Shown: piece by piece, positions 1 through 4,957 of the stretch
How positions within the stretch are numbered: position 1 is the first letter of the stretch
Layout: each line of letters begins with the position of its first letter
Assembly (NCBI GenBank): GCA_021205045.1
Contig: JAJPYH010000225.1
Coordinates: 4,776 to 13,664 of the forward strand
DNA: 8,889 bases
Reading direction: 5' to 3'
Origin: Lachnospiraceae bacterium
Lineage (GTDB): Bacteria > Bacillota > Clostridia > Lachnospirales > Lachnospiraceae
Position numbers and translations under genes: made by a program
Notes under the pieces: generated by a model
Database searches by the model: none
Told to the model about the DNA's origin: nothing
Seen by the model: the letters and a program-made list of their open reading frames with translations, nothing else

Positions 1-1
1 C

Positions 2-862
2 ACGGCTATGGCTTTCAATATGATCCGTCAGTTTTTCGGTGAGGATTACAGTGCCCGGCGCATGATCGTGAAGGGAGGAGCCGAACTCCTTTTGGGGAAG
101 CACCGGCTCAGCTTTGTGGACGCTGCCATGGTTCACTGGCCGGAAGTGATCATGACTTATGATACCTGCGATCAGGTGCTGTTTTGTGCGGATGCGTTCG
201 GCAAATTTGGCGCGCTGGACTGCGAGGAGCCCTGGGATGAGGAGGCGCGGCGCTATTATATCGGAATTGTGGCTAAATATGGGATGCAGGTGCAAAAGCT
301 TCTTCAGAAAGCGTCCGCTCTGGATATCCAAATCCTCTGCCCTCTCCATGGGCCGGTTCTGTCACAGAATCTGACGCACTACCTTGGACTGTATGATCTG
401 TGGTCATCTTACCAGCCTGAAAAAAAGGGCGTGGTCATCGCCTTCGCCTCCGCCTACGGTCACACCAAAGAGGCGGTTGAAGTGCTGGAAAAAGACCTGC
501 GCGGGGCAGGCTGTCAAAATGTCGTGCTCTATGATCTGGCGCGCTGCCACATGTCCCAGGCGGTAGCAGATGCCTTTTGTTATGATACTCTGGCATTAGC
601 CTCCATCACATACAACGCAGATATTTTCCCATGCATGCGGGATTTCATCAGCCGTCTGACAGAACGCAATTTTCAGAACCGCAGAGTGGCTCTCATTGAA
701 AATGGTTCCTGGGCTCCCATGGCAGCAAAGGTGATGAAACAGATGTTTGAAAAGAGCAAAGACATCACCTGGGCAGAAACTGTGATTCAGATCAAATCAG
801 CCATGACAGATGAAAACAGGGACCAGCTGCAAAGGCTTGCTGATGAACTCAGTCAGGGGTAA
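2..862 (+). CDS. FprA-family A-type flavoprotein (flavodiiron protein), C-terminal part
   Basis: Flavodiiron proteins are cytoplasmic enzymes of anaerobes that reduce O2 to water and/or NO to N2O at a di-iron site, fed by an FMN in a fused flavodoxin domain. The frame is open to the left edge, so the N-terminus with the HxExD iron ligands lies outside the window and the ATG at 8 is internal. Numbering from that ATG, His43 (in VHWPEV) and Asp62 (in CADAFG) have the family's H-x18-D spacing, and His114 (in PLHGP) fits the last iron ligand. The flavodoxin domain starts near residue 140 with the FMN phosphate loop ASAYGHTKEA and runs to the stop. The C-terminus ends with the flavodoxin fold, with no rubredoxin or flavin reductase extension, so it probably takes electrons from a separate rubredoxin. 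The family usually has about 400 residues and 284 are visible from this Met. Whether the substrate is O2 or NO cannot be told from sequence. Confidence 0.93.
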   Translation, partial: TAMAFNMIRQFFGEDYSARRMIVKGGAELLLGKHRLSFVDAAMVHWPEVIMTYDTCDQVLFCADAFGKFGALDCEEPWDEEARRYYIGIVAKYGMQVQKLLQKASALDIQILCPLHGPVLSQNLTHYLGLYDLWSSYQPEKKGVVIAFASAYGHTKEAVEVLEKDLRGAGCQNVVLYDLARCHMSQAVADAFCYDTLALASITYNADIFPCMRDFISRLTERNFQNRRVALIENGSWAPMAAKVMKQMFEKSKDITWAETVIQIKSAMTDENRDQLQRLADELSQG

Positions 863-897
863 AAAACAAAAAAGAAATGCCAGGCCTTCTCCCTGGC
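861..897 (-). terminator. Intrinsic terminator for the minus-strand transcript
   Basis: Read on the minus strand, GCCAGG (897-892) pairs with CCTGGC (884-879) around a 7-base loop and is followed by a T-rich tract, ATTTCTTTTTTGTTTTTT (878-861). On the plus strand the same stem has the A-rich tract before it and no U-tract after it, so it would not end the flavoprotein transcript. It is about 190 bases beyond the stop of the zinc-ribbon gene at 1086, which implies a long 3' untranslated region for that gene. Confidence 0.8.
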
Positions 898-1054
898 CAA
901 CGAAGAAAATAATACTGCTGATTACCATAAAAGCCCTGAGACTCCTTCTCCACCCGCCAATGGAGAAAATACCGGCCAGGAAGAGATTGGGCACATGATC
1001 CCCGATCTCTTCCTGAATAAGCTCAAAACAGTAATCCCTGCTAACGCAGCAAGG
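879..1054 (-). other. Structured 3' region with four consecutive hairpins
   Basis: Downstream of the zinc-ribbon gene on the minus strand four stems follow one another: 1054-1048 with 1042-1036 (7 pairs, one G-U, 5-base loop); 1015-1001 with 991-977 (15 positions, 14 matching, 9-base loop); 967-961 with 952-946 (TTCTCCA/TGGAGAA); and the terminator stem 897-879. An open frame crosses this stretch on the minus strand, but its translation resembles no family and no ribosome binding site is seen. It is either a long 3' UTR or a small RNA released from one. The long stem pairs slightly better in plus-strand RNA (U-G instead of C-A), which weakens the strand assignment for that hairpin. Confidence 0.4.
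977..1015. repeat. Long inverted repeat, 15-bp arms
   Basis: The arms at 977-991 and 1001-1015 are reverse complements at 14 of 15 positions, with a 9-base loop. The single difference (T988 opposite G1004) is a wobble pair in plus-strand RNA. No T-tract follows on either strand, so it is not a standard intrinsic terminator. It lies in the gap between the two convergent genes. Confidence 0.7.
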
Positions 1055-1085
1055 CTGAATATCCTCTTTTACCGTAAGCTCTCTT

Positions 1086-2324
1086 TCAGACCTCTGTACC
1101 GCTCCACCCCAACGTTCTCCGATTATATTCCTTTGACAGTTCATTCAGATTGCAGAACATCAGATAATCCGCATAGCAGGAAATCAAAACTCCTATGCCG
1201 CAGATGGATACCAGAATGCCCACCAGCTTCATAGCCACCCAGCAGGTGCCCAGCTCCATGCTGCCGAATGTCTGTATTGTTACTCCCCAGTTCTCCTCCT
1301 GCTTCTCCACTCGGTTCAGCAATCTGTAGTACCATACAAAGCTGTAAATGCCGCAGGTGACAAGACTGAGCAGTATCAGTCTGAGAAGTCCGGGGGTGGT
1401 TTCCCCATCTTCTTTGCAGAGGATATTCACATCTCTTCCAATAGTATATACTACATAAAGCGGATAAATTCCGCAGGTAATGATGCCCAGCAATACAAAT
1501 GCCAGGTAGCTTCGCTTTTCATTCATTGGCTCTGCGCCGGTTTTCTGACTGCTCATATCGTGATACGCTCCCTCCTTCACTGGTGACCTTCTCCGTGCGG
1601 TCCTTTCCCTGTATTTCCTGCCAAGAATTTCCGTCTCGTCCAGCAATATGCCGGGAAGCTTTTTGATCTCAGGCAGGAGGTCATTTGCGGTTTTTCCCAA
1701 AAAGGGGCGGTATCCGGCGAGAAAGGTAAGCCCGATTTCGATTCCCGCAGCCAGAAAAGCATACAGAACTGCTTTTCCAAATGAGATGCCGTTGAAGGCA
1801 AAGCGGCCAAATCTGACAAATGCGGAAAGTCCTGATACAGTCTGGGCCGAAAACAGGAGTACAATCCTCAGAAAGGCGCAGAGAATCACTGTCAGCAGCA
1901 GACTCTCCGTATTATCCCGTTCATCATCTCTGGAAAGAGCATAGAGCAGAAAACCGGCTGCCATAACAAGACGGGACAAAACAGCCAGCGCCCGTCCTGC
2001 GATATTGAGGATTCCATAGGGGACGCGGCCTCTTAAAACCGCGGTCACACCGCTGAAAACCGGCAGGATCCCTCTCAGCGCAAACCATAGATACAGAAAA
2101 GCAATAATAACACCAGATGCTGAAAGAACAAGCTTCAGCGTTTTGCTGTCGATTGTGATATCTGCGTTCCTTCCGGTATCTGGTGTGATTGCAATTACGT
2201 TTTCATTTGTATTTTCGGGTTCATTGGTGATTCCATTTTCTTTGGTGACGGGCAGTGGGACTCCGCAGTTGAAGCAGAAGCTGTTTTGGCTGCCGTTCTC
2301 TTTTCCACACTTTGGGCAGAACAT
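1086..2324 (-). CDS. Zinc-ribbon, DUF4234 polytopic membrane protein
   Basis: The 412-residue product starts with a zinc ribbon whose four cysteines are C3-x2-C6 and C17-x2-C20, followed by a polar linker to about residue 60. Four hydrophobic segments lie at roughly 62-95, 103-130, 140-160 and 178-205. A basic, polar stretch (about 209-270) leads into a DUF4234-type domain with the paired motifs ITCGIYPLY (about 272-280) and VTCGIYSFVW (about 322-331), and a last hydrophobic segment near 361-390. The start at 2324 is supported by AAGGAGGG a few bases upstream. The family's biochemical role is unknown; the layout suggests an integral membrane protein with a small metal-binding head. An AAGGAGGG at 1577-1570 precedes an in-frame ATG at 1556 (Met257), so a C-terminal form carrying only the DUF4234 part is possible. 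A structured 3' region and a terminator at 897-861 follow. Confidence 0.85.
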   Translation of the reverse strand: MFCPKCGKENGSQNSFCFNCGVPLPVTKENGITNEPENTNENVIAITPDTGRNADITIDSKTLKLVLSASGVIIAFLYLWFALRGILPVFSGVTAVLRGRVPYGILNIAGRALAVLSRLVMAAGFLLYALSRDDERDNTESLLLTVILCAFLRIVLLFSAQTVSGLSAFVRFGRFAFNGISFGKAVLYAFLAAGIEIGLTFLAGYRPFLGKTANDLLPEIKKLPGILLDETEILGRKYRERTARRRSPVKEGAYHDMSSQKTGAEPMNEKRSYLAFVLLGIITCGIYPLYVVYTIGRDVNILCKEDGETTPGLLRLILLSLVTCGIYSFVWYYRLLNRVEKQEENWGVTIQTFGSMELGTCWVAMKLVGILVSICGIGVLISCYADYLMFCNLNELSKEYNRRTLGWSGTEV

Positions 2325-2344
2325 TTTTCCCTCCTTCTAGGTTT

Positions 2345-2382
2345 GTTATTAATGAAAATGGATTCATCCAATGCATAATAAC
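2345..2382. repeat. Inverted repeat in the 5' region of the zinc-ribbon gene
   Basis: GTTATTA at 2345-2351 and TAATAAC at 2376-2382 are perfect 7-bp arms, with an inner GGATtcATCC (2360-2369) between them. The repeat begins about 20 bases upstream of the start codon at 2324 and contains a TATTAT (2380-2375 on the minus strand) that could be a -10 box, although no good -35 box is found. It could be an operator or an mRNA hairpin near the ribosome binding site. Confidence 0.4.
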
Positions 2383-2502
2383 ACGGTTTCCGGTATTTTT
2401 CTACCCTTCATGCAGCACTTTATGGAATTTTGTCGATTTTTACTGTTTTTAGTTGTTATAATATACTTCCGATGGAGGAAATGGCAGACAGAATATGCGT
2501 CC

Positions 2503-3366
2503 TCATTCCTTCGGAATAAAACTGTCAAAAATAAATATCTGAAAGCTCTTCCTTGCGTTCTCAAGCTCCTCTTCGCTTCTGATGGTCCAGGCAACGGGCA
2601 GAGCGCCCAAAAGCTTCGTTGCAATTCTGAAGGACAGATTGTCCGCGGCATGATGATCATAGGCGATAAAGTCCGGTTTTGTCCAGAAATTAAACATCAG
2701 ATATGTCAAGAGCCAGTAAACCGGCTTCCTGCGATACTCGGACTCTCTTACAAAATCTGTGGACAATTGTCCGCGCATGATATCCGGCCTGTGCTTCTTA
2801 TACCAGTGAACCGCCGCCGGATGAAAGGATTCAATACAGTACAGTCCCTGATACCGGGTAAGAAGCTCATTGCCAAGCACACAAACCTCCGTATCTGCGG
2901 TCTCCATTTTATATTCCACAATCAGAGGCACCTGTCCATGGATCAGCTGAAGTACATCCGCAAACCTGGGAATTCGTTCCTGGGATGTACTAAGAGGAAA
3001 GCTCTGCAGCTCTTCAAAGGTATAATCGCTGACACAGCCCGGCACTTTGCAGATTCTTTGCAGAGTATTGTCATGGAAAACCACAGGCACCTTATCCTTT
3101 GTCAGCTGTACATCCAGCTCAATGCCGTAGCCAGCATCCACAGCCTTTTGAAAAGCGGCCATGGAGTTCTCCGGCGCCTCTCCCGCGTTGTCATGAAGTT
3201 CGCGATGAGCGTACAGCCAGGTGCCCTCTCCGGAGGATGCTTTATAAAGGAAAGGCGCTCTGTCCACCCGATCCTTTTTGCTGCGGGGCGAAACCGCCGC
3301 CAGATACAGCCCGGTTGTGGCTGCGGCTGCAGCCGCAGCTGTTTTCAATGCTTTTTTACCATTCAT
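2503..3366 (-). CDS. Membrane-anchored glycerophosphodiester phosphodiesterase family protein
   Basis: GDPD enzymes hydrolyse glycerophosphodiesters to glycerol 3-phosphate and an alcohol using two histidines and a divalent metal. From the start at 3366 the product has 287 residues. An N-terminal basic and hydrophobic stretch (about 4-25, with seven alanines in a row) is probably a signal anchor, placing the catalytic domain outside the cell. The family core is clear: His54 in AHRE and His98 in VFHD as catalytic histidines, and Glu66 (PENS), Glu83/Asp85 (IELDV) and Glu151 (VEYK) as metal-site residues. The motif normally reads HRG; here it is HRE. The ATG at 3366 is preceded by GGAG at 9 bases' distance. 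The upstream candidates, TTG at 3390 and ATG at 3381, have no ribosome binding site and would sit at or next to the predicted transcription start near 3392. The gene has its own promoter at 3399-3427. The substrate is not predictable. Confidence 0.88.
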   Translation of the reverse strand: MNGKKALKTAAAAAAATTGLYLAAVSPRSKKDRVDRAPFLYKASSGEGTWLYAHRELHDNAGEAPENSMAAFQKAVDAGYGIELDVQLTKDKVPVVFHDNTLQRICKVPGCVSDYTFEELQSFPLSTSQERIPRFADVLQLIHGQVPLIVEYKMETADTEVCVLGNELLTRYQGLYCIESFHPAAVHWYKKHRPDIMRGQLSTDFVRESEYRRKPVYWLLTYLMFNFWTKPDFIAYDHHAADNLSFRIATKLLGALPVAWTIRSEEELENARKSFQIFIFDSFIPKE

Positions 3367-3398
3367 TGGCTTTATCTCCATTCGTATCAAATATCTTA

Positions 3399-3427
3399 AA
3401 TTTACCCCCTACTTCCATTGATGTCAA
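3399..3427 (-). promoter_or_regulatory. Sigma-A promoter of the GDPD gene
   Basis: On the minus strand a perfect -35 box TTGACA (3427-3422) is followed by a 17-base spacer and TAAATT (3404-3399, 4 of 6 matches to TATAAT). Transcription would start near 3392, giving a leader of about 26 bases to the ATG at 3366, which fits the GGAG-preceded start chosen for the gene. Confidence 0.7.
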
Positions 3428-3444
3428 CAAGTTTCCCTCAAAGG

Positions 3445-3458
3445 TGTTTTGCAAAACA
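3445..3458. promoter_or_regulatory. Perfect 14-bp palindrome upstream of the GDPD promoter
   Basis: TGTTTTGCAAAACA is a perfect palindrome whose edge is 17 bases upstream of the GDPD -35 box. The position suits an activator or other dimeric DNA-binding protein. The regulator cannot be named from the site alone. Confidence 0.4.
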
Positions 3459-3509
3459 TACATATTCTTCTGCCGTCATGGGAAGGTTTTTTCTTACCCG
3501 TCAGCATAT

Positions 3510-3542
3510 CACGAATGGTAGGGGCTGACAGCACGAATGGTA
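3510..3542. repeat. Tandem direct repeat CACGAATGGTA, 22-bp period
   Basis: Two identical 11-base copies lie at 3510-3520 and 3532-3542. The 22-base period is about two helical turns, so both would face the same side of the DNA. They lie between the possible small gene at 3596-3685 and the GDPD promoter. Confidence 0.5.
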
Positions 3543-3595
3543 ATCCTAAAGGCAGGGAAAATATGATACAATGAGTCAAAATCAGCGAGGTATCC

Positions 3596-3685
3596 TTATG
3601 TGTTTTGGAAAGCGATCAGCAAGATCTCCACCATCTCAAAAATATTGCCGGAACGGTTCCAGAAGCCGTCGGCATCAACATTCAT
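3596..3685 (-). CDS. Possible 29-residue small protein
   Basis: On the minus strand GGAGAG ends 5 bases before an ATG at 3685 that opens 29 codons ending in TAA at 3596. The predicted peptide begins MNVDADGFWNRSGNIFEM and ends with a short hydrophobic patch, VEILLIAF. No family is recognised. A possible promoter lies at 3815-3843, with a GC-rich hairpin between it and this frame. It could equally be a chance frame or a remnant of a decayed gene. Confidence 0.25.
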   Translation of the reverse strand: MNVDADGFWNRSGNIFEMVEILLIAFQNT

Positions 3686-3720
3686 AATTCTCTCCGTCAA
3701 CGAATGTGAATGATATATGA

Positions 3721-3760
3721 AACACCCGCCGGGTTCCTGAAAGGGATTCCGGCGGGTGTT
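3721..3760. terminator. GC-rich 12-bp hairpin, possible terminator or attenuator
   Basis: AACACCCGCCGG (3721-3732) is perfectly complementary to CCGGCGGGTGTT (3749-3760), with a 16-base loop. The stem has the strength of an intrinsic terminator. The downstream tracts are poor on both strands: GCTGTTTGCT on plus, TTTCATATATCATT on minus. No plus-strand gene upstream needs terminating. On minus it would lie in the leader of the possible 29-codon gene. Confidence 0.5.
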
Positions 3761-3814
3761 GCTGTTTGCTGGTCAAATTCACAAAATATGAATTTGCTGG
3801 AAAATTACATTTTT

Positions 3815-3843
3815 ATAATACGCGCTTTTTTACAATAATGCAA
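3815..3843 (-). promoter_or_regulatory. Possible minus-strand promoter
   Basis: TTGCAT (3843-3838), a 17-base spacer and TATTAT (3820-3815) on the minus strand resemble a sigma-A promoter: 3 of 6 matches in the -35 box and 5 of 6 in the -10 box. Transcription would start near 3808 and run through the hairpin at 3721-3760 toward the possible small gene. In this A+T-rich stretch chance matches are likely. Confidence 0.3.
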
Positions 3844-3854
3844 TGGAATCTGAC

Positions 3855-3933
3855 AAAAAAAAGACCTTTCATGCAAAGAATTTACATCTTCACATAAAAG
3901 ATCTTAACAGATCAAAATCACATAGAAGGTCTT
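3855..3933 (-). terminator. Terminator of the membrane protease gene, with long structured loop
   Basis: On the minus strand AAGACCTT (3933-3926) pairs with AAGGTCTT (3868-3861) and is followed by further T's to 3855. The first arm overlaps the stop codon of the protease gene. The loop of about 57 bases could form inner hairpins, including GATCT/AGATC around 3912-3899 and AAGA/TCTT around 3890-3876. The outer stem with its T-run looks like an intrinsic terminator, but the large loop is unusual. Confidence 0.55.
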
Positions 3934-4579
3934 AATGGATTAATATCATATACGCAATTCGCCACAGGCCGTTGAGAACGGCGTTGTCCAGATATGACAA
4001 GGGGCGGCTCAATGCCCCTGAAACCAGCAGGAGCATCAGGATCAGTCTCCCGTAATTCTGAAACCGGTGAAAAAAAACGCCAACAGCCGGGATCAGCTCC
4101 TCAAGCACATGAGAGCCGTCAAGAGGGGGAAAGGGGATCAGGTTAAAAACGCCCAGCCCTACATTGATGACCGCACTGTAGTAGACAATGATCACCACCG
4201 TGTCCCAGAAAGAGGAGCTTTCCGGGGCGTAAAGGGCAAGCACCCCGTACAGCAGAAGAGAGAAAAACGCAAGAATAAAATTGGTAACCGGTCCGGCCAG
4301 AGACACCAGAATGATGCCGCTTTTCTGATTTCGATAATACCTGGGATTGATGGGCACCGGTTTGGCCCAGCCCATATGAAAGAACAACAGGCACAGGGTT
4401 CCTACCGGATCCAGATGTTTTAACGGATTCAGAGTAAGCCTGCCCGACTGTCTGGGCGTCGGGTCGCCAAGGCGATCCGACATCCAGCCATGGGCGCATT
4501 CGTGACATATAATTGCTACAAGCATCGCCGGGGCTACATATAGCATGGATTGTATCTGTGATGCGTAATAACTGGCCAT
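3932..4579 (-). CDS. Site-2 protease family (M50) membrane metalloprotease
   Basis: The 215-residue product is a polytopic membrane zinc protease of the compact M50 type. The zinc motif HECAH is at residues 26-30 in the first hydrophobic segment. It is followed by the family's conserved stretches RLTLNPLKHLDPVGT (47-61) and WAKPVPINPR (71-80). The third zinc ligand is Asp154, in NLIPFPPLDG (146-155). Length and motif order match the short forms that lack PDZ or CBS domains. Members of the wider family cleave transmembrane segments of substrates such as anti-sigma factors and signal peptides; the substrate here is unknown. The ribosome binding site is weak (AAAGAAAGC before the ATG). The start is 33 bases beyond the end of the repaired lipoprotein frame, which suggests cotranscription. 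A terminator directly follows. Confidence 0.9.
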   Translation of the reverse strand: MASYYASQIQSMLYVAPAMLVAIICHECAHGWMSDRLGDPTPRQSGRLTLNPLKHLDPVGTLCLLFFHMGWAKPVPINPRYYRNQKSGIILVSLAGPVTNFILAFFSLLLYGVLALYAPESSSFWDTVVIIVYYSAVINVGLGVFNLIPFPPLDGSHVLEELIPAVGVFFHRFQNYGRLILMLLLVSGALSRPLSYLDNAVLNGLWRIAYMILIH

Positions 4580-4612
4580 AACTGCTTTCTTTCATGAATC
4601 ATCATTTTGAAT

Positions 4613-4957
4613 TTACTGATTCTCACTGATGTAAATGCTCATCCGGGACTGGATAATCTCACACACATCATCCACGGTCTTCTGCCCGCTGAAGTATGCG
4701 TCCGCTTCCTCGAAGATAATATTGGTGACCTCATCTGTGGCGCTTCCGGATTTTCTGTTAATGCTGTAGATGAAATCCAGCCACTTCTGAGCTTCCTCCT
4801 CCGTTGCGGGTTCCACTACAATCTCCGCGTCTCCTATATAAACCGTGTAATCGTAGTATACCTTTTCTCCATTGTCATCAAGATAGTAGGACTGCTCCGT
4901 CATGCGGTTTACCAGGGCTTCCACTCCGGCCTTTAGAATGGGGATCTGATAATAATA
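4613..4957 (-). pseudogene. Out-of-frame C-terminal remainder of the solute-binding lipoprotein
   Basis: This frame holds about 114 codons and reads YYYQIPILKAGVEALVNRMT near its start, ending in ISENQ. It is not an independent gene: it has no ribosome binding site of its own, and it reads like the missing C-terminus of the lipoprotein, whose own frame stops at 4933 just after the conserved WEFVRSFITEEAQMPEEG. The two frames meet at a run of five G's (minus strand, 4963-4959). One extra G would join them. The stop is 33 bases from the protease start. Confidence 0.75.

Larger units (their letters stand above)
3391..3931. other. Long intergenic region with several signals
   Basis: No convincing full-length gene is present between the GDPD gene and the membrane protease. 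The stretch holds the GDPD promoter, a 14-bp palindrome, a tandem 11-bp repeat, a possible 29-codon gene, a GC-rich hairpin, a possible minus-strand promoter and the protease terminator, each listed separately. An A+T-rich inverted repeat, AAATTCA (3775-3781) with TGAATTT (3789-3795), is flanked by two copies of TTTGCTGG (3765-3772 and 3793-3800). Short plus-strand frames (for example 3573-3689) have no usable ribosome binding site and no recognisable product. Confidence 0.7.

Noticed and set aside
797..1144. 115-codon minus-strand frame across the hairpin region
   Set aside because: It reads through the intrinsic terminator and the end of the convergent flavoprotein gene, overlaps the zinc-ribbon gene, and has no ribosome binding site.
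3367..3390. TTG start at 3390 or ATG at 3381 for the GDPD gene
   Set aside because: Both lie within a few bases of the predicted transcription start (near 3392) and have no ribosome binding site; the ATG at 3366 has GGAG at a good distance.
2371..3399. 342-codon open frame on the plus strand
   Set aside because: It lies antisense to the GDPD gene, which has clear catalytic motifs. The plus-strand translation resembles no family.
3510..3542. CRISPR array
   Set aside because: There are only two short direct repeats with an 11-base gap and no cas genes.
4143..4595. 150-codon minus-strand frame starting 16 bases before the protease ATG
   Set aside because: It overlaps the protease in another frame; the protease frame carries HECAH and the third zinc ligand, this one carries nothing recognisable.
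4607..4936. 109-codon plus-strand frame
   Set aside because: It is antisense to the C-terminal remainder of the lipoprotein, with no supporting signal.
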